Source of the DNA: a virus
IMG/VR virus record: IMGVR_UViG_3300018839_000004
Location: 1-32,971 of that record
DNA: 32,971 nucleotides
Strand: one strand, 5' to 3'
The translations under genes were made by a program, and so were the position numbers. The first letter of the stretch is position 1. Each line of letters opens with the position of its first letter. The notes under the pieces are model-generated. The model was not told where the DNA came from, ran no database searches, and saw only the letters and a list, made by a program, of their open reading frames with translations. Of the stretch, positions 1 to 6,957 are shown one piece after another.

Positions 1-691
1 GGGCCTGGCCGGGGGTGATTTCAATGAAGCCGGTGAGGGTGGTACCGGTGGCCAAACTCACCACCAGCTCAAACCGGTATTTGCCCGCTTTGTCGAGCTT
101 GTAGGCCGGCATACTCTCCAGCTCCCCGGGCACGGGCAGAACCTGGCTGCTGCCGGGCTCATACACCCTCCAGCCGTAGCCGGTCACGTTGGGCAGGGCC
201 ACAACGCCGCGGGCCATCCGGTACGCGGCGGCCAGGCTAATGGTATCCCCCACCAGGGGCGTGCCGGCGCCGGCGTAGGAGAGGGCCAGCGTAACGTCCG
301 GGGAGTAGGCAAAGAACAGGGTTACCCCCCCGCTGCTGGCCTCCAGTCCATCGTTGTACGTGGCCAGGTCGGCCGGCTTGACGTACCAGTAAAGGCTGGG
401 CTTTTCGGTACCGTAGGCGTCCAGCAGGATGCCATTATAGCCGGCTTCGAAGTAGGAAAAGTTTCGGATGATCGCGGCGGCCAGGCTCTCCAGGGAGGCC
501 TGCATGGGGGCCAGGTTGCCGGGCGTGTAGACGTAGCCGGCAGGGGTGGCCAGGAACTCGGTGGCCGTGCCGGCAGGGTTGGCAGAGGCCACCAGTTTGA
601 TGCCGTTGATGGTCAGAAAGGCGCCGGCCGGCAGCTCGGTGGCGCCCATCACGTTCCATTTACGGGAACTGTTGGGGAGGATGATCAGCAT
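1..691 (-). CDS. Tail-region structural protein, C-terminus cut by window edge
   Basis: An open frame of 230 codons runs from an ATG at 691 to the left edge with no stop, so the protein is at least 230 residues and its C-terminus is missing. It starts with MLIILPNSSR and is followed by Gly/Ala/Thr-rich, beta-strand-like sequence with a LPAGAFLTINGIKLVA segment. There is no signal peptide, membrane segment or catalytic motif that I recognise. It begins 12 bp after the stop of the preceding late gene (704-1180), so it is probably co-transcribed with it. The position after connector, lysis and tail-type genes suggests a tail or adhesin component. That role is inference from place; the family is not recognised. 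Confidence 0.75.
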   Translation of the reverse strand, partial: MLIILPNSSRKWNVMGATELPAGAFLTINGIKLVASANPAGTATEFLATPAGYVYTPGNLAPMQASLESLAAAIIRNFSYFEAGYNGILLDAYGTEKPSLYWYVKPADLATYNDGLEASSGGVTLFFAYSPDVTLALSYAGAGTPLVGDTISLAAAYRMARGVVALPNVTGYGWRVYEPGSSQVLPVPGELESMPAYKLDKAGKYRFELVVSLATGTTLTGFIEITPGQA

Positions 692-703
692 GGCAGGTAG
701 GGT

Positions 704-1180
704 TTACTCAGTCCACTGGGAAAAATCGTGGCACACGTCGAGGGAGTCCAGGATATTGAACTCCGTGCGCCACCCGTACAGGTTGTCAACCCACAGCGGG
801 CTGATTGCCTCGGTAACTACCTGGTTAAAGTCAATGCGGAAATTCATTTGCCGGGCCTCCTTTTTCATGCGGGCCAAAAAGGCAAGGGTCCACTTTTGCG
901 TTTCCACCCACGCCCGATCCTGGTCCTGGGGATCATCGGTTTTGCACTGGGTGGCAATGATAAAAGCCCCCATTGGGGTGCCCACAATGTTGCCGGCCTG
1001 TTCCCCGAACTTAAAGCCGGGCGTCTCCAGCCAGAAAAATGGGTACTCTATTTCGCTCCGGGAATCGGCAATGATGCGTTCGCTGGGCCCGTGGGCAAAG
1101 TGCTTTATGGCGTTGTGTTTGCCGGCCAGGGTACGGAAGTAAGCCAGGTAGTTCTCCAGCAGGGTGAGGTGCTTATCCAT
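704..1180 (-). CDS. Conserved phage tail-completion-like protein, 158 aa
   Basis: A soluble protein of 158 residues with no membrane segment. It contains an ERIIADSRSEIEYPFFWLETPG stretch, shared in style with small Bacteroidota phage proteins encoded between the connector and the tail tube genes. Its size and position fit a tail terminator or completion protein, but I cannot name a family with certainty. It starts at the ATG at 1180, 21 bp after the stop of the 262-residue gene upstream, and is followed closely by the truncated gene at the window edge. All lie in the same late operon, which begins near 6374. Function is inferred from order only. Confidence 0.7.
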   Translation of the reverse strand: MDKHLTLLENYLAYFRTLAGKHNAIKHFAHGPSERIIADSRSEIEYPFFWLETPGFKFGEQAGNIVGTPMGAFIIATQCKTDDPQDQDRAWVETQKWTLAFLARMKKEARQMNFRIDFNQVVTEAISPLWVDNLYGWRTEFNILDSLDVCHDFSQWTE

Positions 1181-1201
1181 GAATCCAAATAGTCTAATTG
1201 T

Positions 1202-1990
1202 CTAGCTGTGAGTTTTCTCTAATTTTTTCAGTTCGTAATGCTGGTGCACCAGGTACATGAGCACCGTATGGATGGGGGTGGCCGATACCTTTTCGAAGTC
1301 GCCAAAGGCGCCACCGGTGGCCAGGTCGAAGATGATCGCAAACCAGCCCAGCCCGCTCTGGCCAGTGGGCTGGGAGGTGTTGGAGGACTTGCCGCTCTGG
1401 GGCTCCTGAAACAGGATTTTGAAGGATTCCACCACGTGGCGCTGCCGGCCCACCCAGTATTGGAGCACCACGATCCTGAGGCCCAGGGGCAGGCTCCTGA
1501 ATGCCTTTTGCCGGGCGTTGGCCGTGCCCTGGTTGTAGGCCTCCCGCACGTCGGCCAGGGAGTTGTGGCCGGCCGGCCGGCAGAGGGTGGCCACCAGCCC
1601 ATCCAGGGCCTGGGTATCGCCGGCGCTGAGGAACTTCCTTAGAAACGAATCGGCCACGGCGTACTCCCCCAGCGTGACGTGCTGGAGGTCGGGGGCCGGC
1701 AGGTGGTAGGTTTTGCCCTCATGCACAAAGTGCTCCACCGGGCAGGTGCTCATGGGCAGGGTCCAGAGCCATTCGATGGTTTGCAGCAAATCGTAAATCT
1801 GCCCCTCGGTGAGTTTCTTCAGCAGGCTCATGGGCGCCGGCACCAGGTGGCGGAACACCTGCCACTTTACGGCCGGGGTGAGTTGGGAGGCGTACACTAG
1901 CTGGGCCACGGCCAGGAGCTGGGCATCCGTGAGCTCCTCCCAGGTGCTGGGGCTCATATAATTGCGCTCACCAATGGTAATTTTGTGCAT
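1202..1990 (-). CDS. Conserved phage tail protein or assembly factor, 262 aa
   Basis: A protein of 262 residues, predicted soluble and mainly helical (WEELTDAQLLAVAQLVY near the N-terminus). Late-operon proteins of this kind in Bacteroidota phages resemble tail-assembly chaperones. The central SGKSSNTSQPTGQSG stretch (about residues 200-214) is a likely flexible linker before a C-terminal helical part. The start is the ATG at 1990; the purine run AAGG just upstream is only a weak ribosome site, which is usual in Bacteroidota. It lies between the coiled-coil gene ending at 2020 and the 158-residue gene. No enzymatic motif is seen, so the role is inferred from context. Confidence 0.65.
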   Translation of the reverse strand: MHKITIGERNYMSPSTWEELTDAQLLAVAQLVYASQLTPAVKWQVFRHLVPAPMSLLKKLTEGQIYDLLQTIEWLWTLPMSTCPVEHFVHEGKTYHLPAPDLQHVTLGEYAVADSFLRKFLSAGDTQALDGLVATLCRPAGHNSLADVREAYNQGTANARQKAFRSLPLGLRIVVLQYWVGRQRHVVESFKILFQEPQSGKSSNTSQPTGQSGLGWFAIIFDLATGGAFGDFEKVSATPIHTVLMYLVHQHYELKKLEKTHS

Positions 1991-2019
1991 GGACCTTAAA
2001 CAGTGTTTAATCTCTGGAG

Positions 2020-2481
2020 CTACTTTGCCAGGGAAAAGAGGGTAAGGAGCCCCAGGCTCACCCCCCCCAGGGTTTTTAAAAATCGGTTTTTGCCTTTGAG
2101 TTTGCGGATCTGCTCCCGCTGTTGCACCAGCACGGCATCCTGGGCCTGGAGCAGGGCCTGCTGCTCCCGGATGAGGGCCTCCCGGGATTTGGTCCGGTCC
2201 CGCTCCAGGGCCAGCGTTTGCTCCTTTTTCTCAACGGCCAGGGTCAGCTCCACCAGGCTGGCCTCATGCTGCTGGATGATGAGGGCCTGGCTGCTTACGG
2301 TGCGGTCCCTATACTGGAGTTGCGTGAGGCGTTTGAGGATCTGCTGGGCCTGGACCTGGGTAAATGCGTGTACCGTGTCGCCTTTGTAAAGCAGCTTCAG
2401 GGGGGTGAGGTCCACGTCCTGGGCCGCGCTGCCGGCCGCCGACAGCAGCAGCAGCAGCAACATGATCAGCGTTCTCATCAT
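2020..2481 (-). CDS. Exported coiled-coil protein with C-terminal TM, spanin-like
   Basis: A 153-residue protein with a clear signal peptide (MMRTLIMLLLLLLSAAGSAAQ; likely signal peptidase I cleavage after SAA). A long Gln/Glu/Arg-rich coiled coil (about residues 45-130) and a C-terminal hydrophobic helix (LGGVSLGLLTLFSLA) follow. There is no lipobox Cys, so it is not a classical o-spanin lipoprotein. Its ATG overlaps the stop of the upstream coiled-coil gene by four bases (ATGA), like nested Rz/Rz1 pairs. Together with the two genes before it, this looks like a lysis cassette acting across the periplasm. A tail-associated coiled-coil role is the alternative. Confidence 0.7.
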   Translation of the reverse strand: MMRTLIMLLLLLLSAAGSAAQDVDLTPLKLLYKGDTVHAFTQVQAQQILKRLTQLQYRDRTVSSQALIIQQHEASLVELTLAVEKKEQTLALERDRTKSREALIREQQALLQAQDAVLVQQREQIRKLKGKNRFLKTLGGVSLGLLTLFSLAK

Positions 2482-2930
2482 TTGAGCCCCCGGAAAAATT
2501 CGGTTATCTCATCGTTGTTCAGCGTGTCAATGCCGCGGAGGGCCTTTTTCTCACTTACCTGAAGCTGCCGGATTGCCTCTTTGAGCAGGCCCACCTGCCG
2601 GGCCCTTTCCTCACTCCTGGCCAGCAGGATCACCACGTCGGCATCCAGCTCCTGAATTTTCTTATCCCGCTCCCGGTCCTGCTCGGCAATGGTTTTTTTG
2701 AGGCTCTCCACCTGGTTGCGGAGTGTATCCAGGTTTTGCCCGGTTTGCTGCTGGCTGTTTTCCAGCTTGATGGCCCGGTACTCATGGCGTACAATCATCA
2801 CCAGGAACACCACCAGGGCCACGCCCAGGGCCAGGTGGGTCTCCACCCGGCTAAAGTCAATCATTCGTTTGATGCTCTCCCACCTCCTCAGCAGGAGGCT
2901 CAGCAGGAAATGGCGGATCTTGCTCATCAT
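2478..2930 (-). CDS. Membrane-anchored coiled-coil protein, Rz-like i-spanin candidate
   Basis: A 150-residue protein. One transmembrane helix (about residues 33-48, ALGVALVVFLVMIV) is followed by a long heptad-rich coiled coil (about 55-135) with no Cys. This is the architecture of inner-membrane spanin subunits, which link the inner and outer membranes in the last step of lysis of Gram-negative hosts. The reading frame begins 74 bp inside the upstream membrane-protein gene (2857-3363) in another frame, a strong overlap typical of spanin genes, and ends in an ATGA overlap with the next gene. A later start at the second Met makes no difference. The lysis role is inference from architecture and overlap. 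Confidence 0.7.
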   Translation of the reverse strand: MMSKIRHFLLSLLLRRWESIKRMIDFSRVETHLALGVALVVFLVMIVRHEYRAIKLENSQQQTGQNLDTLRNQVESLKKTIAEQDRERDKKIQELDADVVILLARSEERARQVGLLKEAIRQLQVSEKKALRGIDTLNNDEITEFFRGLK

Positions 2931-3363
2931 TTTTCTGTTTGTGTATGCTCGTTTTTACTTTACTCTCCATGAACTCAGCCAGTTGAGGAGTTACCCATCC
3001 CAGCTTACTCACGTACTTGGTGATCATTATGGCCAGGGTACCGAACAGCAAAGCCAGCACCCCCTGGGGCATCCAGAACAGCACGGTGGAAAACCTGGCA
3101 ATGCCGCTTGCCATGAACAACATGATCAGCGCGCCGGCAGTATTTTGCAGCACCCTCAGCGTTTTTTTGCGGGTCGAGAGCAGGGAGAACTGGCCGGCCT
3201 TCCAGTCGCAACCCAGCTCCAGGATGAGGCCCAGGTGGTACAGCGAAAACATAAACCAGATCATTTCGGGCTTGTCCCAAATGTAGCGTTCAATCAACCC
3301 GTTCAGGAGCACGTAAAGCCCCCCCAGAGCCACCCCCAGGCTGCTCAATTCGTGCGTTTTCAT
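2857..3363 (-). CDS. Multi-span membrane protein, holin candidate, 168 aa
   Basis: A 168-residue protein with about four hydrophobic segments (near residues 8-24, 34-52, 76-90 and 94-114) and a hydrophilic Pro/Glu-rich C-terminal tail. The first Met overlaps the stop of the connector gene (ATGA at 3360-3363). The size, topology and place directly before a Rz-like gene suggest a holin that permeabilises the inner membrane. I do not recognise a named holin family, so other membrane roles remain open. No partner endolysin lies next to it; the two candidate wall enzymes are far away at 14860-15360 and 18545-19141. Confidence 0.65.
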   Translation of the reverse strand: MKTHELSSLGVALGGLYVLLNGLIERYIWDKPEMIWFMFSLYHLGLILELGCDWKAGQFSLLSTRKKTLRVLQNTAGALIMLFMASGIARFSTVLFWMPQGVLALLFGTLAIMITKYVSKLGWVTPQLAEFMESKVKTSIHKQKNDEQDPPFPAEPPAEEVGEHQTND

Positions 3364-4343
3364 ACTCTGAATGATGGTTTATTGCTGTTGTCTTTGAGTT
3401 TGGTGGGCCGTAGCTGGCCGGGTTGCGGGGCTTCATAGGCCGGGCTCTGCTCAAACTCGGGGAGCTGGGCCACGTGCTGCTGGAGGTAATGCTTTGCCGT
3501 GGCCAGGTACTGGGTGGCCAGGGATAGGGCTTTGGTGTACCTCATGCGCCGCTCCTCCTCCTTTGTGTTGAGCCGCTCCCGGATGCCGTCATGATCAGCC
3601 AGCAGCCGGAACCCGGCGCCGTTGAGCTGAAGGGCCAGCTCGGGCAGGGCCTCCAGCATGGCATACTGGGCCAGGGCTTTGGCCAGGTGGCCGGCCGCGG
3701 TTTTGTACTCCTTCACGCCGTCGGGCGGGTCGAGGATTTTGTCCAGCAGATCCTGCCCGGTGAGGGGCAGAATGTAGAGATCCGTGGCGCGCACCAAGTA
3801 GGGCCTCAGGGCCAGGAATGCCCGGCGTGAGTTACTGATGGGAACGTGCTTATTGAGCTCACCGGTGGAGTTGATGAGCAGCTCCCGCGAGAGGGTAAAC
3901 TCATCGGAGGCCATCCACGTGGGAAACTCATCGGCGTAACGCTCCAGGTGCAGAAGGAACTGATCCAGGTAGGTGTCCCCGTTGGTGGCCGTGACGGTCT
4001 CCAGGTTGTAAAAATTCCACTGCCGTATGGGGGTGGAGTTTGTTATATCAACCTCCACCACGCCCAGATCACCGATTTGCACCACCAGGAACGGCAGGGC
4101 CTCCAGCAGGGCGTAATACGCCACCGACCGCTGGAGCAGGGTGATGGCCAGGGCCTGGTGCTCCTGGGCCGGCTCCTGGGCGGCCAGGGCCAGATCCCGG
4201 AGCTCCTCATAAAACTCCAGGCCTATGCTGGGGATAATGTACTTTGCGGCGGCCTGGTCCACGTAGGGCATAATGGTGCCCTCACTGAGCTTTTTCTGCA
4301 CCCCGGCCAGGTGTTTCTTTAGTTGGCTTACGTCTTTGAACAT
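3360..4343 (-). CDS. Head-tail connector-like protein (DUF6712-like), tandem duplicated
   Basis: A 327-residue protein resembling DUF6712-like proteins that follow the portal gene in Bacteroidota phages. Two halves look related: residues about 28-105 carry YIIPSIGLEFYEEL then YYALLEALPFLVVQIG, and residues about 190-265 carry LYILPLTGQDLLDKI then YAMLEALPELALQLNG. This suggests an internal duplication of a helical connector domain. The C-terminus (about 280-327) is polar and Pro-rich. It starts 6 bp after the portal stop and overlaps the next gene by four bases. The likely role is joining the portal vertex to the tail; this follows from position and family resemblance. Confidence 0.75.
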   Translation of the reverse strand: MFKDVSQLKKHLAGVQKKLSEGTIMPYVDQAAAKYIIPSIGLEFYEELRDLALAAQEPAQEHQALAITLLQRSVAYYALLEALPFLVVQIGDLGVVEVDITNSTPIRQWNFYNLETVTATNGDTYLDQFLLHLERYADEFPTWMASDEFTLSRELLINSTGELNKHVPISNSRRAFLALRPYLVRATDLYILPLTGQDLLDKILDPPDGVKEYKTAAGHLAKALAQYAMLEALPELALQLNGAGFRLLADHDGIRERLNTKEEERRMRYTKALSLATQYLATAKHYLQQHVAQLPEFEQSPAYEAPQPGQLRPTKLKDNSNKPSFRV

Positions 4344-4349
4344 GGCAGC

Positions 4350-5666
4350 TTATTGGTTTTGATTGGCCACCTTTTGCTGGCCGTTGGGGTTCTCCTCCAG
4401 GGTCGTGAGCTCCATATCCTCAAAGCCCACAAAGTGCTCAGCATTCCACTTGTTGAGTTTCTTCACCACCCGGTTGAGGGGCTCCAGCAGGATCTGCCGT
4501 TTGTTGGGAGTACGCAGGGCAATGTGGAGCTGGTAACTGATTCGCTTCTCACTGCCCGAACCGCCCAGCCGGCCGCCCGTGTCAATGGATGCCAGCGAGG
4601 GGTCAATGCCGTGCCCGCTTGTCTGGGCAATGTTTGCCGCTTTGTCCAGGTTCACGTATGCCTCATCACTCATATTGTTGGGGATGGCCGTGATCTTCCA
4701 GCCGGGCATGGGCTTGCCCATTGAATCGGTGGCGTACTTGGAAATAAATGCCTTGTCGGGGTTTTCCACGCCGGCCAACCATTTATTGAAATCTGCCATG
4801 AGCTCCTCCTCGGCCTCCTGCTGCTTCTCGGGCTCACCGAACTGCTCAAAGTAGGTAAGCGGAATTTCAATGTGGTACTTGATATTGTACCCGTTCTGGA
4901 GCCCGTTGATGTGGAAAATGGGGATGAGGTTAGATACTTTCGTCCAGGCCTCCGTGCCCCACCAGGGGGGGGTGGGATAGTAGATTTGCCCGGGTACCTC
5001 CTCCCGGGAGTGATAGATGAAATCCCCGAATTTAGCCGGGTCCCGCGGGTCGAATGCCGGCAGGGTGATGAGCTCGGACACACTCCGGTAATTCTCCCAA
5101 TCGGCGTGCAAGTAGTATTTTTCGATCCGGCTCTTGCCTTTGGCAATGCGCTGGGCGCGCACGTCCGTACAGTCGTGGCAAAGCAAGGTTTCCACCTTTT
5201 TGTTAGGGGCCAGGCCGAACTGGGCAAACGCGGAAAAGAACATTTCCAGGTTATAGCTGGCCCGCCTCATGTACCTGGTGGCGTCGAGCATTTCCAGATC
5301 CTCCTCTATTTGGGCATCCAGCACGGGCTCCAGTTGAATCTTTGGCCGGCCGTTTTTGGGGTCGGTGGTGATGGCGCGTTTGAACACGCCCAGCCGGCTG
5401 CCCAGCAAAAAATCCCTGCTGGTGTAAATGAGCTGGGGCTTCAGGTGGTTGGCGGCCACCAGGCGGAGCATACGCTGGGGTTTGAGGTTGTCCTTTCCCC
5501 ACTTTGCTATATCCACCTCCCCGGTGCTGGTGCCATCGGAGGCCTCCCCGTCTATCACGTCCCGGCGCTGGCCACTGGTGAGCTCCACCACGGCGCCGGC
5601 GCCTTTGAGCACGTACCACCGTTTGCCTTCATGGTTGATTTTCTGCACTCCGTTGAGCTCAGCCAT
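4350..5666 (-). CDS. Phage portal protein
   Basis: A 438-residue protein of the length expected for a portal. Features are an N-terminal KWGKDNLKPQRMLRLVAANH segment of the type that opens Bacteroidota phage portals, a CHDC-containing central region, and a C-terminal GIDPSLASIDTGGRLGGSGS motif (about residues 355-375). The dodecameric portal forms the DNA entry channel at one capsid vertex and docks the terminase. It starts at the ATG at 5666, overlapping the end of the methyltransferase gene by 8 bp, and is followed at 6 bp by the connector gene. No frameshift or missing part is seen. The order methyltransferase-portal-connector supports the call. Confidence 0.85.
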   Translation of the reverse strand: MAELNGVQKINHEGKRWYVLKGAGAVVELTSGQRRDVIDGEASDGTSTGEVDIAKWGKDNLKPQRMLRLVAANHLKPQLIYTSRDFLLGSRLGVFKRAITTDPKNGRPKIQLEPVLDAQIEEDLEMLDATRYMRRASYNLEMFFSAFAQFGLAPNKKVETLLCHDCTDVRAQRIAKGKSRIEKYYLHADWENYRSVSELITLPAFDPRDPAKFGDFIYHSREEVPGQIYYPTPPWWGTEAWTKVSNLIPIFHINGLQNGYNIKYHIEIPLTYFEQFGEPEKQQEAEEELMADFNKWLAGVENPDKAFISKYATDSMGKPMPGWKITAIPNNMSDEAYVNLDKAANIAQTSGHGIDPSLASIDTGGRLGGSGSEKRISYQLHIALRTPNKRQILLEPLNRVVKKLNKWNAEHFVGFEDMELTTLEENPNGQQKVANQNQ

Positions 5667-6093
5667 TGGCCACCTCCTTACTAAAAATTACCAGCATGGA
5701 GGGAAAGGGGGCGTTATTTTTGGAGCCGCCGAACTTCAGCCGGCCCTTGATAAATCGTACTTCAGCTTTGCCCAGGATGTAGTCATGGAACCACCGGGTA
5801 TCCGTACGTGCCGGCAGCAGGCAAACCACTTTGGCCCCCTCCAGGCTGGAGGTGTAGGCCTTTTTCACCCACTGGCCAATGGTGCGGCCGTAGGGGGGGT
5901 TCATCCAGCAGGTGCCCACCCAGGACTGCCTCAGGCCATCCACGGCCGGGGTATAGTAGTGCCGGCACTTGGCATTTTCCGGCAGCGCGCACACGTCAAC
6001 GGTAAAACCAAACTCAGCATTTACCTCATCAAAGTATTGCTGATCGGTGGCCCACTGGTCTGTATTGCTGGTAAAGAGTCCTTTGTTTAGCAT
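5659..6093 (-). CDS. dam: Phage DNA N6-adenine methyltransferase (Dam-like)
   Basis: A 144-residue protein of the short phage adenine-methyltransferase type. It has an N-terminal TDQWATDQQYFDEVNAEFGF segment, VDVCALPENAKC, and the catalytic MNPPYG motif (NPPY at about residues 65-68). A later LLPARTDTRWFHDYIL segment is also typical of the family. It would transfer a methyl group from S-adenosylmethionine to adenine N6 in DNA, commonly to protect phage DNA from host restriction or to mark it. A strong ribosome site (AAGGAGGT) lies about 9 bp before the ATG, and that ATG overlaps the preceding stop (TAATG). Its place between the terminase unit and the portal in the late operon is unusual. Confidence 0.9.
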   Translation of the reverse strand: MLNKGLFTSNTDQWATDQQYFDEVNAEFGFTVDVCALPENAKCRHYYTPAVDGLRQSWVGTCWMNPPYGRTIGQWVKKAYTSSLEGAKVVCLLPARTDTRWFHDYILGKAEVRFIKGRLKFGGSKNNAPFPSMLVIFSKEVANG

Positions 6094-6374
6094 TAGTGCC
6101 GTACCTCCTTACCGTTGTAATGGGTGATGAGGGCGATTTTTACGGCAAAGTGTTTTTCTCCCAGGTCGTCCCACAGCAGCAGCACCCCTTTCTCCTTCAC
6201 CTTGTAGCGGAACCCACCGGCGCCTTTGGTGGGCAGGGTGGTGCCGCTTTTGCGCACCCGCTGCTTTGCCCCGGGGGTACCGTCCGTTTTGACGTAGGCA
6301 ATGGAAAAGTAATGGGGCTGCCCATCCCGTACATCCTGGTTAATTTCGGCCAGCACGGCCCTCAGTGTGAACAT
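6093..6374 (-). CDS. Small hypothetical protein, first gene of fourth late unit
   Basis: A 93-residue basic protein, not recognised. It has a beta-rich, Lys/Gly-rich character (YFSIAYVKTDGTPGAKQRVRKSG, then VKEKGVLLLWDDLGEKHFAVKI). The start is an ATG at 6374 within CGCAATTGCCATG. The late-promoter motif at 6421-6436 lies 46 bp upstream, so this is the first gene of the unit that continues through methyltransferase, portal, connector, lysis and tail genes. Its stop overlaps the ATG of the methyltransferase gene. This tight coupling suggests a shared late function, but none can be assigned. Confidence 0.7.
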   Translation of the reverse strand: MFTLRAVLAEINQDVRDGQPHYFSIAYVKTDGTPGAKQRVRKSGTTLPTKGAGGFRYKVKEKGVLLLWDDLGEKHFAVKIALITHYNGKEVRH

Positions 6375-6420
6375 GGCAATTGCGTTTTACTGGGGGCAAA
6401 GCAAAGGCAATTGCTACCTG
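6375..6420 (-). other. 5' leader of fourth late unit
   Basis: This 46-base leader lies between the promoter motif and the ATG at 6374. It carries two copies of GGCAATTGC (6375-6383 and 6406-6414), each built around the palindrome GCAATTGC. No clear Shine-Dalgarno sequence is seen. The paired motifs could be an operator or could affect leader folding. Confidence 0.4.
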
Positions 6421-6436
6421 GAGAGTAGGACCAAAA
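6421..6436 (-). promoter_or_regulatory. Late promoter motif, copy A
   Basis: The minus strand reads TTTTGGTCCTACTCTC. The same block recurs at 9003-9020, 14806-14824 and 19170-19188, always in a gap upstream of a late transcription unit. This copy is 46 bp before the ATG at 6374. The TACTCTC part could be a variant of the Bacteroidota -7 element. Confidence 0.65.
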
Positions 6437-6623
6437 CGGCACCGGTGGCCAGGCCTGGAAATTGTGGGGCGTTTCGCATGGGCGGGAGTGGCAAGTGGCT
6501 CACCGTGAAGGAAAAAGGGTGGCAATTACCCCTAAAAATTCGCATTTGCGCACGTCGAGGTGCGCGCCCTTTACCAATTTGGCAATTGGAAACCGGCAAT
6601 TTTTGCTGAAAATATGAATCAGA

Positions 6624-6663
6624 GGGGTGGAGCACCAGGTGCGGGGGGTGGAGCACCACGTGC
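6624..6663. repeat. Two direct repeats, 21 bp apart
   Basis: GGGGTGGAGCACCAGGTGC at 6624-6642 and GGGGTGGAGCACCACGTGC at 6645-6663 differ at one base. Their starts are 21 bp apart, about two helical turns. They lie just upstream of the small plus-strand frame at 6705 and downstream of the large-terminase terminator on the minus strand. They may be protein-binding sites; nothing else is known. Confidence 0.55.
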
Positions 6664-6704
6664 ACGTGCGTGAGGCAATGGCTCACTTTGCTTAGCTTTG
6701 GGGC

Positions 6705-6788
6705 ATGGAGGACCTGGCAAACACTGTAATTGCCATCGTGCTGCTGGCCCTGGGGTGGCGCCTCATGCGCCGGGTGTTCAAAGTGTAG
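6705..6788 (+). CDS. Candidate 27-aa single-span membrane peptide
   Basis: A short frame on the strand opposite to the late genes encodes a peptide of 27 residues: an acidic N-terminus (MEDL), a hydrophobic helix (TVIAIVLLALGW) and a basic C-terminus (RLMRRVFKV). This topology resembles small toxic or regulatory membrane peptides, such as type I toxins, and small phage lysis peptides. An exact TAnnTTTG element (TAGCTTTG, 6693-6700) ends only 4 bp before the ATG, so any transcript would be nearly leaderless; no good -33 element is visible. No Shine-Dalgarno is seen. A chance frame is quite possible; the evidence is composition and isolation in a 583-bp gap. Confidence 0.35.
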   Translation: MEDLANTVIAIVLLALGWRLMRRVFKV

Positions 6789-6886
6789 CCCAGGGGGGCT
6801 GCTCACTGGGGTAGGCGCGCACGGCGGCCCGCTCGGTTTAGGTACCTTGTCCGGTTCGAGTCCGGCAGGGGCAGCTCCCCCCGGGC
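6788..6886 (+). ncRNA. Structured, tRNA-like element of unknown function
   Basis: GCCCAGGGGGGCTGC (6788-6802) can pair with GCAGCTCCCCCCGGGC (6871-6886), with an A-C mismatch and a bulged T, closing a stem of about 14 pairs. Inside are a D-arm-like GCTCACTGGGGTAGGC and a T-arm-like CCGGTTCGAGTCCGG (6851-6865); ACCA follows the closing stem. The T-arm is separated from the 3' end by too many bases for a normal cloverleaf, and no seven-base acceptor fits. It may be a decayed tRNA, a tRNA mimic or a folded RNA of the phage. The strand is chosen from the tRNA-like parts. Confidence 0.35.
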
Positions 6887-6897
6887 ACCAAAACAAA

Positions 6898-6938
6898 CAC
6901 CCCACCAGGTGCTGCACGTGGCAGCACCTGGTGGGGTG
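6898..6938 (-). terminator. Strong terminator after large terminase
   Basis: A perfect 18-bp stem (6898-6915 with 6921-6938, loop ACGTG) is followed on the minus strand by TTTGTTTT. It starts 20 bp after the large-terminase stop and ends the small/large terminase unit. Confidence 0.85.
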
Positions 6939-6957
6939 GGGGTAGGCGGCCGGCCGG

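Noticed and set aside
6375-6603. Five GGCAATT repeats
   Set aside because: The word also occurs in several coding regions of the window, so the clustering may only reflect composition; only the pair in the leader is listed.
6788-6886. Canonical tRNA gene
   Set aside because: D-arm and T-arm-like parts exist, but no 7-bp acceptor stem or acceptable anticodon arm fits; reported only as a tRNA-like element.
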